NCBI RefSeq assembly: GCF_003003095.1
Contig: NZ_PVTT01000002.1
Location: forward strand, 558,001 to 622,000
DNA length: 64,000 nucleotides
Reading direction: 5' to 3'
Source of the DNA: Hasllibacter halocynthiae
GTDB lineage: Bacteria; Pseudomonadota; Alphaproteobacteria; Rhodobacterales; Rhodobacteraceae
Part shown: piece by piece, positions 35,167-43,701 of the stretch
Layout: every line of letters begins with the position of its first letter
Position numbering within the stretch: the first letter of the stretch is position 1
Made by a program: the position numbers and the translations under genes
Notes under the pieces: generated by a model
What the model was told of the DNA's origin: nothing
Seen by the model: only the letters and a program-made list of their open reading frames with translations
Databases searched by the model: none

Positions 35167-35530
35167 CCCCGCCTCTCTGCCCCCTATCTATAATAAAGAG
35201 AAGATAGAGATGATGATGTTGTAGGGATGCCGCAGAGTTGTGGATTGGCTACACGTCCACAGGGTTGTGCAGCGGGGACACGGTGACGTTGCCGATAGGG
35301 AAACGGATTGCGCCCCAAGGCCTTGGAACGAGGGACCCAGTGCACGTTCGATGTAGGTTCCCGCCGTGCGGCCTTCAAGGCACACCCGCCGCGGACCGGC
35401 GGAGCCGTCCTTTCCACAGGTGGGGGAATCGGTGGGCGGCGGTGGACGGACGGGCGGACCGGCGGACGGACCGCCCCCCGGCGCCGATCCGTCCGCGCCC
35501 GTCCACGATTCGTCCGGAGGTCGTCCACAG
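35167..35530. other. Candidate chromosomal replication origin (oriC)
   Basis: Gene-free 364 bases between divergent hemJ and maf. At 35185-35223, 29 of 39 bases are A or T, including TATAAT at 35189-35194, striking in this GC-rich sequence and suitable as a DNA-unwinding element. DnaA-box-like sequences follow: TGTGGATTG (35239-35247, minus), ACGTCCACA (35253-35261), CTTTCCACA (35410-35418) and TCGTCCACA (35521-35529), each 6-7 of 9 matches to TTATCCACA. Two GANTC (CcrM) sites occur at 35426-35430 and 35507-35511. In Caulobacter oriC sits in the corresponding place beside hemE and the maf-aroE-coaE-dnaQ genes. No experimental support. Confidence 0.75.
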
Positions 35531-36109
35531 GTGATCGTGCTGGCTTCGGGATCGGCGACGCGCGCGGCGATGCTGCGGGAGGCGGGGGTGCCCTTCGAGG
35601 CGGCGGCCCCGCGCGTGGACGAGGCGGCGGTCCGCGCAGCCCTCGCGGCCGAGGGCGCGGGCCCGCGGGACATGGCGGACGCCCTGGCCGAGGCGAAGGC
35701 GCGCAAGGTGGCGGGCCGGCGGCCGGAGGCGTTGGTGGTCGGCTCGGACCAGGTGATGGACCTTCGCGGCGAGGCGCTGGGCAAGGTCCGGGGGGCGGAG
35801 GCCGTCGCCGCGCGCCTCCTCGCCCTCTCGGGGCGCGATCACCGGCTGCACTCGGCCGCCGTCGCCTGCGAGGGGGGCGCGCCGGTCTGGCGGCACGTCT
35901 CCTCCGTGCGGCTGAGGATGCGGCCGCTCGCGCCGGAGGAGGCGCGCGCCCTGGCGCGGCGGCCCGCGCTGGAGGGCAGCATGGGCTACCTCTTCGAAGA
36001 GATGGAGGATCTCTTCGAGGAGGTGCGGGGCGAGCGGGAGGCGATCCTCGGCATGCCGATGGCGGCGCTGTTGCGCTGGCTGCGCCTTCGGGGCGAGGTG
36101 GGGGCATGA
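35531..36109 (+). CDS. maf: Maf-family nucleoside triphosphate pyrophosphatase
   Basis: Cleaves non-canonical or modified NTPs, 192 residues. The substrate-binding N-terminus is IVLASGSATRAAMLREAGV (SxSxxR), with the catalytic Asp region LVVGSDQVMDLRG (near 75-87) and C-terminal AILGMPMAALLRWL. The canonical GAYGIQG-like stretch is replaced by GYLFEEMEDLFEEV, so this is a diverged member. The start is GTG 35531, immediately after a DnaA-box-like TCGTCCACA; no obvious ribosome site precedes it. ATGA overlap with aroE. First gene rightward of the proposed origin. Confidence 0.9.
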   Translation: MIVLASGSATRAAMLREAGVPFEAAAPRVDEAAVRAALAAEGAGPRDMADALAEAKARKVAGRRPEALVVGSDQVMDLRGEALGKVRGAEAVAARLLALSGRDHRLHSAAVACEGGAPVWRHVSSVRLRMRPLAPEEARALARRPALEGSMGYLFEEMEDLFEEVRGEREAILGMPMAALLRWLRLRGEVGA

Positions 36110-36942
36110 CGGACCGGATCCCCCTCGCCGGCGTGCTGGGCGCGCCCGTCTCGCATTCGCGAAGCCCCGCGCTGCACGCGCACTGGCTGCGGTCGCTGGG
36201 GCTGCGCGGCCACTACGTCCCCATCCACGTCGAGAATGAGGACCTCGCCCGCGTGCTGGGGGTCCTGCCGGGCCTGGGCTTCGCGGGGGTCAACGTGACC
36301 GTCCCCCTCAAGGAGCGGGCGCTGGAGCTCGCCGAGCACGTGACCGACCGCGCCGCGCTGATCGGGGCGGCGAACACGCTGACCTTCCGCGCGGACGGCA
36401 CGGTCCACGCGGACAACACGGACGGGCACGGCTTCATCCAGGCGCTGCGGCAGGGCGCGCCGGATTGGTCGCCGGGCGCGGGGCCGGCGGCGGTGCTGGG
36501 CGCGGGGGGCGCGGCGCGCGCGGTGGTGGCCGCGCTGCTGGAGGCGGGCGTGCCCGAGGTGCGCGTCGCCAACCGCTCGCGCGGGCGGGCGGACGCCCTG
36601 AGGGCGGATTTCGGGCCCCGCGTCTCGGTGGTGGACTGGGGCCGGGCGGGGTCGATCTTCGACGACGCGGCGCTTGCGGTGAACACGACCTCGCTGGGGA
36701 TGACGGGCCAGCCGCCCCTCAGGGTGCCGCTCGACGGGATCGGGCCGGGCGCGGCGGCGATGGACCTGGTCTACGCGCCGCTCCGCACCCCCTTCCTGCA
36801 GGAGGCCGCGGCCGGCGGCGCCGTCACGGTGGACGGGCTGGGGATGCTGGTCCACCAGGGCGCGCCCGGCTTCGAGCGGTGGTTCGGCAAGCGCCCCATG
36901 GTGGACGAGGCCGCCCGCCGCGCCGCGCTGGGCTTCGGGTGA
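36106..36942 (+). CDS. aroE: Shikimate dehydrogenase
   Basis: NADPH-dependent step of aromatic amino-acid synthesis, 278 residues. The shikimate site has GAPVSHSRSPALH (Ser pair) and NVTVPLKERA with catalytic Lys, and Asn/Asp in GAANTLTF and HADNTDGHGF. The NADPH fold is AVLGAGGAARAVVAAL followed by NRSRGRA, an NRxR-type clamp for NADP. ATGA overlap with maf, GTGA with coaE. Confidence 0.97.
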   Translation: MTDRIPLAGVLGAPVSHSRSPALHAHWLRSLGLRGHYVPIHVENEDLARVLGVLPGLGFAGVNVTVPLKERALELAEHVTDRAALIGAANTLTFRADGTVHADNTDGHGFIQALRQGAPDWSPGAGPAAVLGAGGAARAVVAALLEAGVPEVRVANRSRGRADALRADFGPRVSVVDWGRAGSIFDDAALAVNTTSLGMTGQPPLRVPLDGIGPGAAAMDLVYAPLRTPFLQEAAAGGAVTVDGLGMLVHQGAPGFERWFGKRPMVDEAARRAALGFG

Positions 36943-37520
36943 CGCGCGCCGGCCGGATCGTCGGCCTGACGGGCAGCGTCGGGATGGGCAAGACCACCAC
37001 CGCCGAGATGTTCGCCGCGGCCGGCCTGCCGGTCTGGGACGCCGACGCGGAGGTCGGGCGCCTCTATGCCCCCGGCGGGGCGGGCGTGCCGGTGGTCGAG
37101 GCCCGGTTCCCGCAGGCGGTCCGGGACGGCGCGGTCGACCGCGCCGCGCTGCGCGCCGCCCTCCTGTCGGACGCGGGGGCCTTGGCGGCCTTCGAGGGCG
37201 AGATCCACGCCCATGTCGCGAAGGCCCGCCGGGAATGGATCGACGCGCGGGCGGGCGACGTGATCCTCGACGTGCCCCTCCTCTTCGAGGCGGGGATCGA
37301 CGCGGGCTGCGACCTCGTGGTCGTGTGCAGCGCCCCCGAGGCCCTCCAGCGCGAGCGGGTCCTCGCGCGCGAGGGCATGACCGAGGACCGGCTGGCGGTG
37401 ATCCTGTCGCGCCAGATGCCCGACGCCGAGAAGCGCGCGCGGGCGGACTTCGTGATCGACACGTCCACGATGGAGCGCGCGCGCGAGGGGGTGCGCCGGG
37501 TGCTGGAGGCGCTTAGGTAG
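36939..37520 (+). CDS. coaE: Dephospho-CoA kinase
   Basis: Last step of coenzyme A synthesis, 193 residues. P-loop GLTGSVGMGKTTTAEMF (about 9-25), followed by VWDADAEVGRLY with the catalytic Asp, and DVPLLFEAGIDAGCDLVVVC. Arg-rich lid elements are in RVLAREGMTEDR and SRQMPDAEKRARADFVIDT. GTG 36939 is set by the overlap with aroE; 5 bases separate it from dnaQ. Confidence 0.96.
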   Translation: MTRAGRIVGLTGSVGMGKTTTAEMFAAAGLPVWDADAEVGRLYAPGGAGVPVVEARFPQAVRDGAVDRAALRAALLSDAGALAAFEGEIHAHVAKARREWIDARAGDVILDVPLLFEAGIDAGCDLVVVCSAPEALQRERVLAREGMTEDRLAVILSRQMPDAEKRARADFVIDTSTMERAREGVRRVLEALR

Positions 37521-37525
37521 GCCCC

Positions 37526-38197
37526 ATGCGCGAGATCGTCTTCGACACCGAGACCACGGGCTTCGACCCCGAATCGGGCGACCGCGTCGTCGAGATCGGC
37601 GCGATCGAGCTGAAGGGCCACATGCCGACGGGCAACGTGTTCCACCGGTACATCGACCCCGAGCGGGACATGCCCCAGGGCGCCTTCGAGGTGCACGGCC
37701 TGTCCTCGGAGTTCCTGCGCGGCAAGCCCAAGTTCGCCGAGGTCGCGGCCGAGTGGATCGCGTTCGTGGGCGACGCCCGCCTCGTCGCGCACAACGCCGA
37801 GTTCGACTTCAAGTTCATGAACGCCGAGCTTCGCCGGGCCGGCCACCCGCCGATGGGCCCCGGGCGGATGGTCGATTCGCTGGCCATCGCGCGAAAGCGC
37901 TTCCCCGGCGCGAGGAACAGCCTCGACGCGCTCTGCGCGCGGTTCGGGGTCGACAACTCGGCGCGCGAGAAGCACGGCGCGCTCCTCGACTCGGAGCTTC
38001 TGGCGGAGGTCTATCTCGAGCTGATCGGCGGCCGCCAGCCGGGGCTGGAGCTGGCCGCCGGCGGGCGCGAGGAGGGCGAGGGCGGCGCATGGCGCCCCCC
38101 GCCCCGGCCCACGCCCCTGCCGCCCCGGATCACGGACGCCGAGGCGAAGGCGCACGCCGCCTTCGTGGCCACGCTGGACGGCGGCGGGCGCTGGTAG
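37526..38197 (+). CDS. dnaQ: DNA polymerase III epsilon subunit (3'-5' proofreading exonuclease)
   Basis: Proofreading subunit of the replicative polymerase, 223 residues. DEDDh exonuclease motifs: ExoI VFDTETTGFDP (5-15), ExoII LVAHNAEFDFKFM (about 86-98), ExoIII EKHGALLDSELLAEVY (about 147-162) with catalytic His. The C-terminal 45 residues are Pro/Gly/Glu rich and likely include the alpha-subunit-binding tail. No clamp-binding motif could be assigned with certainty. Last gene of the maf-aroE-coaE-dnaQ operon. Confidence 0.96.
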   Translation: MREIVFDTETTGFDPESGDRVVEIGAIELKGHMPTGNVFHRYIDPERDMPQGAFEVHGLSSEFLRGKPKFAEVAAEWIAFVGDARLVAHNAEFDFKFMNAELRRAGHPPMGPGRMVDSLAIARKRFPGARNSLDALCARFGVDNSAREKHGALLDSELLAEVYLELIGGRQPGLELAAGGREEGEGGAWRPPPRPTPLPPRITDAEAKAHAAFVATLDGGGRW

Positions 38198-38627
38198 GGG
38201 GGGTTCTTCGCCGACACGGGTGGCGCCGGTCGTCTTCTTCACGGCCGCGGGCGTCCTGGACGAGCGCTTCGTGGCGGGGACGACCGGGACGAGGTCGCCG
38301 CCGCGAGCCGGGCGATCGGTGTGCCGCTCATGGCGCCGACGGCGCGGCCCTGCGGGCCTCTGGCGGGACCGGGTGATGGGGCGGGGCGGCTCCGCTCGGC
38401 GCTGCTGCGCGACATGGCCGCGCTGCGGTCCTTCCAGCTTCCGATCTATGCGGCGATCGTCATGGCGGGCGGCGCCCACGGCACGAAGGTGGCCGCCGGC
38501 GCCCGCGGCGCGGCGGTCATCGTGCCGGTCGGCGGCCCGCCCCGTGGCCTCTGGCCGGACCCGGTGCGGCGCCGGTCCGAGCTGCCGCCCGGCGGGCCGG
38601 GGCCCATGTCGCCGGGCGGCTCAGCGG
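38198..38627. other. Gene-free stretch, possible degraded coding sequence
   Basis: 430 bases between the convergent dnaQ and secB genes with no recognisable gene. On the plus strand, protein-like fragments appear in two frames: VVFFTAAGVLDERFVAG near 38226-38276, then after a frame change DEVAAASRAIGVPLMAPTAR near 38290-38349 and MAALRSFQLPIYAAIVMAGG near 38414-38470. This looks like a decayed gene but I could not name a parent family. No tRNA or clear terminator was seen. Confidence 0.4.
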
Positions 38628-39194
38628 TCAGGAAGCGGGCTGCTCGGCCGCCTTCTTCTGCTGCTGCGCGAGGATCTGGTTTCGGTAGAGGCCGACGAAG
38701 TCGATCTGCTCGAGGTTCAGCGCCGGGAAGCCGCCGTCGCGGGTGACGTCGTGCACGATGCGCCGGACGAAGGGGAACAGCATCTGCGGGCACTGGATCA
38801 GGAGGAACGGGTGGAGCTGGTTCTCCGGCACCCCCTCGACCTGGAAGAGGCCGACATAGTCCAGCTCGAGCAGGAAGAGCGTCGCGTCCCCGTCCCGCTG
38901 GCGGGACGCGACGTTCAGCTTCATGCCGACCTCGTACTGGTTCTCGGACTGGCGCTTCTTGGCGTCGAGGGCGACCTGAACGCGGATGTCGGGCTGCACC
39001 TCGCCCTTCAGGCCCTTCTGCGCGAGGATGTTCTCGAAGGAGAGGTCGCGGACGAACTGCCCCAGGACCTTCATCGTGGGGGCCGCCTGCTGGGGCTGCG
39101 TCGCTTCGCCGCCCCCCTGCCCCCCCTGGCCCTGGCCTCCCGTCGTCGCGTCCGTGCCCGCGCCCGTGGCGGCGCCGTTCTCGTTCTCGGCCAT
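38628..39194 (-). CDS. secB: Protein-export chaperone SecB
   Basis: Tetrameric cytosolic chaperone that keeps preproteins unfolded for SecA, 188 residues. The SecB core begins near residue 41 (MKVLGQFVRDLSFENILAQK). YEVGMKLNV, LLELDYVGLFQVEGVP and HPFLLIQCPQMLFPFVRRI mark the peptide-binding groove. The first 40 residues are a Gly/Gln/Thr-rich low-complexity leader, longer than usual. ATG 39194; 68 bases separate it from the FxsA-like gene on the same strand. Confidence 0.96.
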   Translation of the reverse strand: MAENENGAATGAGTDATTGGQGQGGQGGGEATQPQQAAPTMKVLGQFVRDLSFENILAQKGLKGEVQPDIRVQVALDAKKRQSENQYEVGMKLNVASRQRDGDATLFLLELDYVGLFQVEGVPENQLHPFLLIQCPQMLFPFVRRIVHDVTRDGGFPALNLEQIDFVGLYRNQILAQQQKKAAEQPAS

Positions 39195-39262
39195 GGGGCC
39201 TCCTGGTGGGGTTGCGTGCCTTGCGTGCTCGGGCGGGGCTATAGCGGGCAGGCCGGCGGCCC

Positions 39263-39802
39263 TCAATGGCGCGTCCAGCCCGAGGGGGGCGTGCCGGGGT
39301 CGGGGCGGGGGCCCGCGGCGGCGCCCGGGCCCACGGGATCGGCGGGGTCGGCCTCCTCCCACTCGCCCTCGATCACGCCGGACGGGGCCGGCCGGCGCCG
39401 GGCCGGGCGCGGCCGGCCACCGGGCGCCGGGCGCCCCGCGCCGCCCATCACGCCCACGGTCATCCGCCGGCCCGCGCGGCGCATCACGAAGTCGCGCACC
39501 GCCGGGACCAGCAGCGCGAAGCCGACCGCGTCCGTGAAGAAGCCCGGCGTCAGCAGGAGCGCGCCCGAGAAGATGATCATCGCCCCGTGCGCGAGCGGAC
39601 GGGTCGGATCCTCGAGGTTGGAGAGGCTGCCGCGCACGCCCGCCAGCGCCTGCCGCCCCTGCGTGCGCACCATCCACGCGCCGAGCGCCGCCGTCAGGAT
39701 CACGATCCCGAGGGTGGGCCAGAGGCCGATCCAGCCGCCGACCTGGATGAAGAGGCCGATCTCGACGATGGGCACGATCAGAAAGACGAGGAAGAGGGGC
39801 AT
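39263..39802 (-). CDS. fxsA: FxsA-family membrane protein
   Basis: Inner-membrane protein of 179 residues with the FxsA domain at 1-110: MPLFLVFLIVPIVEIGLFI, GGWIGLWPTLGIVILTAALG and MIIFSGALLLTPGFFTDAVG (the hallmark LLxPGFxTD). The C-terminal 60 residues are Pro/Arg/Gly-rich and variable. In E. coli FxsA blunts F-exclusion of phage T7; its general role is unclear. Starts 169 bases from the divergent Tim44-like gene. Confidence 0.88.
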   Translation of the reverse strand: MPLFLVFLIVPIVEIGLFIQVGGWIGLWPTLGIVILTAALGAWMVRTQGRQALAGVRGSLSNLEDPTRPLAHGAMIIFSGALLLTPGFFTDAVGFALLVPAVRDFVMRRAGRRMTVGVMGGAGRPAPGGRPRPARRRPAPSGVIEGEWEEADPADPVGPGAAAGPRPDPGTPPSGWTRH

Positions 39803-39971
39803 CGGTGCTGTCGGGTCCTCTGGGGCGGCCCGGGCGGGCCTGGGATCGCTCGGCGGGGACCGGCCCCGGCCGCTTCGCGCGCGCGCGCCGCATGGACTTG
39901 GCCGCGCGCCCTTCCTAGATATGTGACCCGCGCCGCCCGTTTCACCCCCCCCCGCGAGAGGTCCCGCCCGC

Positions 39972-40631
39972 ATGAACGCCGCCGTCATCCAGCTTCTGGT
40001 CCTCGCCGGGGTCGCGCTGTTCCTCATCCTGCGGCTGCGATCGGTCCTCGGCACGCGCGAGGGGTTCGAGAAGCCCCCCCTCGAGCGTCCCGCCCCCGAG
40101 GCGCAGCGCCGCCCGGACTTCGAGGTGATCGAGGGCGGGCCCGATCCCGACATCGTGGACCACGTCCCCGAGGGCAGCCCGGCCGCCGCGGCGCTGGCCC
40201 GCATGAAGGCGGCCGAGCCCTCCTTCCACGTGGGCGAGTTCCTCGAAGGCGCCAAGCAGGCCTACGAGATGATCCTCATGGCCTTCGAGAACGGCGACCT
40301 CGCGCCCGTGCGCGGCTTTCTCTCCGAGGACGTCGCGGCGGCCTTCCAGGAGGTGATCGACCAGCGCGCCGACCAGGGGCTGCGGGTGGACGCCACCTTC
40401 GTCGGCCTGCGCGAGATCGCCGTGAACGACGCCGAGTGGGACGAGGCCGGCGGCGTCGGCGAGATCACGCTGCGCCTCGTCGGCGAGCTGACGAGCGTGG
40501 TGCGCGACCTGGAGGGCGAGGTGGTGGAGGGCGACCCCAACACCATAGCGCCCCAGCGCGACATCTGGACCTTCGCCCGGCGCATGGGCGCGGACGATCC
40601 GAACTGGCAGCTCGTCGCGACGGGCGGCTGA
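39972..40631 (+). CDS. Tim44/TimA-family protein
   Basis: Membrane-anchored protein of 219 residues with an N-terminal helix (IQLLVLAGVALFLILRLRSVLG) and a Tim44-like alpha/beta domain from about residue 78 (FHVGEFLEGAKQAYEMILMAFENGDL). These bacterial relatives of the mitochondrial import factor Tim44 are conserved next to secB and mltA in alphaproteobacteria. Function is not established; a role at the membrane in protein handling is a guess from the family name and neighbours. Ends 11 bases before the mltA start. Confidence 0.9.
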   Translation: MNAAVIQLLVLAGVALFLILRLRSVLGTREGFEKPPLERPAPEAQRRPDFEVIEGGPDPDIVDHVPEGSPAAAALARMKAAEPSFHVGEFLEGAKQAYEMILMAFENGDLAPVRGFLSEDVAAAFQEVIDQRADQGLRVDATFVGLREIAVNDAEWDEAGGVGEITLRLVGELTSVVRDLEGEVVEGDPNTIAPQRDIWTFARRMGADDPNWQLVATGG

Positions 40632-40642
40632 GGCAGCGTCCG

Positions 40643-41704
40643 GTGGCGTCGGCATGGCTCCTGCCGGGGGTGCTGGCGCTTCTGGGCCTGGGGGCGGGCG
40701 GAGGGGCCATGGCCGAGATCGAGACCGCGCCCCGGCACGAGATGCTGCGCTTCGACGAGCTCGACGGTTGGGCCGGGGACGACCACGCCGCGGCCCTCGC
40801 GGTGTTCCAGACGTCCTGCCACCGCCCCCCGGGCCCGGACTGGGACGGCGTCTGCGCCGTCGCCCGCCGGACCGAGCCGGCGCAAGCGCGGGCCTTCTTC
40901 GAGGCGTTCTTCCGGCCCGTCCTCACGACCGCCGGGCCGGGCGGCGGCACCGTGTTCACCGCCTATTACGAGCCGGAGCTCGCGGGATCGCCCCGGCGGA
41001 CCGCGCGCTTCGACGTGCCGCTCTACGCCGTGCCGCCCGAGCTGCCCGAGGGCGGCGCCTGGCTGACCCGTGCCGAGATCGAGGCCGGCGCGCTCGCCGG
41101 GCGGAACCTCGAGATCGCGTGGGTCGAGGATCCTGTCGACCTCTTCTTCCTGCAGGTGCAGGGGTCGGGCCGCGTCCGCTTCCCGGGCGGGGGCGGGGTG
41201 CGCGTGGGCTATGGCGGCAAGAACGGGCACGAGTACCGCTCCGTCGGGCTGGAGATGATCCGCCGCGGCCTCGTAGAGGAGCATCGCGCCAGCGCGGAGG
41301 TGATCCGGGCCTTCGTGCGCACCAACCCCGACGAGGGGCGCGCGCTGCTGCGGCACAACGCCTCCTACGTGTTCTTCCGCGAGGTGGAGGTGGACCCCGC
41401 GCTCGGCCCGCTGGGGGCGCTGAACCTCTCGCTCGTGCCGCACCGCTCCATCGCGGTCGATCCGGGCTACCACCCGCTCGGCGCGCCCGTCTGGATCGAG
41501 AAGGACGGCGCCGCGCCCATCCGGCGCCTCGCGGTGGCCCAGGACACCGGCAGCGCGATCCGCGGCGCGCAGCGGGCCGACATCTTCTGGGGCACGGGGG
41601 CGGAGGCGGGCCTCGCGGCGGGGCGCGTCCGCGACGGCGGGCGGATGGTGACCCTGCTGCCGGTGCGGGCGGCCTACGCCCTGGCGCCGGACACCGGCCT
41701 GTGA
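40643..41704 (+). CDS. mltA: Membrane-bound lytic murein transglycosylase A family protein
   Basis: Peptidoglycan-cleaving enzyme, 353 residues. A signal sequence (WLLPGVLALLGLGAGGGAMA) directs export; no lipobox Cys is present, so it is probably soluble in the periplasm or held by the uncleaved helix. The MltA domain has TAYYEPELAGS, VDLFFLQVQGSGRV and YGGKNGHEYRSVG. The C-terminal 3D domain AQDTGSAIRGAQRADIFWGTG contains the catalytic Asp. I use GTG 40643 with GAGG nine bases before; a CTG overlapping the previous stop (CTGA, 40628) is in the same frame. GTGA overlap with smr. Confidence 0.94.
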   Translation: MASAWLLPGVLALLGLGAGGGAMAEIETAPRHEMLRFDELDGWAGDDHAAALAVFQTSCHRPPGPDWDGVCAVARRTEPAQARAFFEAFFRPVLTTAGPGGGTVFTAYYEPELAGSPRRTARFDVPLYAVPPELPEGGAWLTRAEIEAGALAGRNLEIAWVEDPVDLFFLQVQGSGRVRFPGGGGVRVGYGGKNGHEYRSVGLEMIRRGLVEEHRASAEVIRAFVRTNPDEGRALLRHNASYVFFREVEVDPALGPLGALNLSLVPHRSIAVDPGYHPLGAPVWIEKDGAAPIRRLAVAQDTGSAIRGAQRADIFWGTGAEAGLAAGRVRDGGRMVTLLPVRAAYALAPDTGL

Positions 41705-42285
41705 GCCGCCGCCGCCGCCAGGGGCTGAGCGCCGAGGACCGCGCCCTCTGGGAGGTCGTGGCCAGCGGCGTCGAGCGGATGCACCCCGCCCCGCCCCGGC
41801 CCCGCGCCCCGAAGCCCTCGCCCGTGCGCCCGGCCCCCGAGGGGCCCGCGCCGGTGCCGGCCTTCCGCGTCGGCGCGAAGGCCCCCGCGGTCCGGCCGTT
41901 CCCCGACCTCGCCGCCCCCGGGTCGTCCCCTGGGCCGTCCCCCGGGTCGTTGGCGATGGACGCGAAGAAGGCGCGGCGGCTGCGGCGGGGGGCGCTGCGG
42001 CCCGAGGCGCGGATCGACCTTCACGGGATGACGCTCGACGCCGCGCACCCCGCGCTCCTCGGGTTCGTGGCGCGCGCCCATGGCGAGGGCAGGCGGCTGG
42101 TCCTCGTCATCACGGGCAAGGGCCGCGCCGGCGCCGCCGCTGGCGGGCGCGGGGCCCTGCGCCGGCAGGTGCCCTTCTGGCTGGCGCAGGGGCCGCTCGC
42201 CGCGCTGGTGCAGCAGGTGATGCCCGCCCACCGGCGCCACGGGGGCGACGGCGCGCTCTACGTCTACCTGCGGCGGGGGCGGTGA
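41701..42285 (+). CDS. Smr domain protein
   Basis: Protein of 194 residues: a Pro/Arg-rich linker of about 95 residues, then a C-terminal Smr domain with RIDLHGMTLDAAH (LDxHG motif) and VLVITGKGRAG (TGKG motif). Smr domains are nuclease-like, related to MutS2 tails; recent work links some to cutting mRNA at stalled ribosomes, but the role of this stand-alone version is not known. GTG 41701 overlaps mltA; its stop overlaps the cardiolipin synthase start. In related genomes hslV-hslU usually follow; here they are about 21 kb away. Confidence 0.92.
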   Translation: MSRRRRQGLSAEDRALWEVVASGVERMHPAPPRPRAPKPSPVRPAPEGPAPVPAFRVGAKAPAVRPFPDLAAPGSSPGPSPGSLAMDAKKARRLRRGALRPEARIDLHGMTLDAAHPALLGFVARAHGEGRRLVLVITGKGRAGAAAGGRGALRRQVPFWLAQGPLAALVQQVMPAHRRHGGDGALYVYLRRGR

Positions 42286-43688
42286 TGGAGGGGATCTGGG
42301 ACGCCCTCGTGCCGCTGTCGCTCTGGCAGGCGGCGCTGACCCTCGTCGGGGCGGGGATCGCATGGTCCGCGATCACGACCGCCCGGACGCCGCAGGGCGC
42401 GGTGGGCTGGGTCGTGTTCCTCGTCAGCTTCCCGCTCATCGCGATCCCGGGCTACCTGATCTTCGGGCGCATCGGCTTTCGGGGCTACCTGCGCCGCCGC
42501 CGCGCGGTCGAGACGCGGACCAGCCCCGGCCCCGACGCGACGGGCCCGGACTGGTCGCGGCTGGCGACGATGGACGCGATCTCGCCCTTCCCGGTCACCT
42601 TGGGCAACCATCCCGACCTGCTGATCGACGGGGTCGAGACCTTCCCCGCCCTCTTCGAGGCCATCGAGGCCGCCCGCACGGAGGTCCTCGTCCAGTACTA
42701 CATCGTGCGTGCCGACGAGATCGGCTGGGCGCTGCACGAACGCCTGCTCGCCGCGGCCTCCAGGGGGGTCCGGGTGCGGTTCCTCTGCGACGCGCTGGGC
42801 TGCCTCTGGCTTCCGCGCCGCTACCTCCGGACGCTGCGCGAGGGCGGGGTCGAGGCCCATGTCGTGCACGGCCCCAGCCGGCCCGTGGGGCGGCTGGGCC
42901 TGAACTACCGCAACCACCGCAAGACGGTGGTGGTGGACGGGCGCGTCGGCTTCACGGGCGGGATCAACGCCGCGCGCGAATATGTCGACGGCGGCAAGTT
43001 CGACGCCTGGCGCGACACGCACCTGCGCGTCGAGGGGCCCGTCGCCTGGCACCTGCGCGAGAGCTTCGCTGACGACTGGAAATGGGCCTCGCACGGTGTC
43101 GAGCTGCCCGCGGGCGACCTCGAGAGACCGGAGGAGGGGGACGGGCTGCCCGCCCTCCTCGTGCCGACCGGCCCCACCGACGAGCTCGAGCGCGGCTCGC
43201 TCCTGGTCTGCGCGCTGATCGGGCTGGCGCGGCGGCGGCTCTGGATCGCCTCGCCCTATCTCGTGCCGCACACGGACCTGCTGACGGCGCTGCAGCTCGC
43301 CGCCAAGCGGGGCGTGGACGTGCGCCTGCTGATCCCTGAGAAGGCCGACCACCGCCTGCCCTGGCTGGCCGCGCGCGACTACCTCGCCGACCTCGACCAG
43401 GTGGGGATCGAGGTCCACGCCTACAGGCCCGGCTTCATGCACCAGAAGGTCTTCCTCGTGGACGACGACGTGGCCAGCATCGGCACGCTGAACCTCGACA
43501 TCCGCAGCGTGATGCTGAACTTCGAGACCTCCGTCCTGGTCGAGGACGAGGGCTTCGCCGCCCGCGTCGAGGCCATGCTGGAGCGCGACTTCGCCCGCGC
43601 CCGCCGCCTGGACACCGACCCCGCCACCATGCCCCTCTGGCTGAAGGCGGCCGCGCCGGTGGCGCGCCTCTTCGCGCCCGTGCTGTGA
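42285..43688 (+). CDS. Cardiolipin synthase-type phospholipase D family protein
   Basis: Membrane phosphatidyltransferase joining two phosphatidylglycerols, 467 residues. Two N-terminal helices (LSLWQAALTLVGAGIAWS and VGWVVFLVSFPLIAIPGYLIFG) anchor it. HKD motif 1 is NHRKTVVVDGRVGFTGGIN (about 205-223) and motif 2 is MHQKVFLVDDDVASIGTLN (about 383-401), both complete. ATG 42285 overlaps the smr stop (TGATG); GTG 42282 is an alternative. The assignment to ClsA-type rather than another PLD activity is from overall plan. Confidence 0.92.
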   Translation: MEGIWDALVPLSLWQAALTLVGAGIAWSAITTARTPQGAVGWVVFLVSFPLIAIPGYLIFGRIGFRGYLRRRRAVETRTSPGPDATGPDWSRLATMDAISPFPVTLGNHPDLLIDGVETFPALFEAIEAARTEVLVQYYIVRADEIGWALHERLLAAASRGVRVRFLCDALGCLWLPRRYLRTLREGGVEAHVVHGPSRPVGRLGLNYRNHRKTVVVDGRVGFTGGINAAREYVDGGKFDAWRDTHLRVEGPVAWHLRESFADDWKWASHGVELPAGDLERPEEGDGLPALLVPTGPTDELERGSLLVCALIGLARRRLWIASPYLVPHTDLLTALQLAAKRGVDVRLLIPEKADHRLPWLAARDYLADLDQVGIEVHAYRPGFMHQKVFLVDDDVASIGTLNLDIRSVMLNFETSVLVEDEGFAARVEAMLERDFARARRLDTDPATMPLWLKAAAPVARLFAPVL

Positions 43689-43701
43689 AAGGGAAGCGCC
43701 C

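Noticed and set aside
35184-36107. Minus-strand frame of 307 codons over the proposed oriC and maf
   Set aside because: Low-complexity Pro/Arg/Ala product opposite maf; the maf motifs are on the plus strand.
38446-38793. Minus-strand frame in the dnaQ-secB gap
   Set aside because: Overlaps the 3' end of secB in another frame and has only Pro/Arg/Gly repeats.
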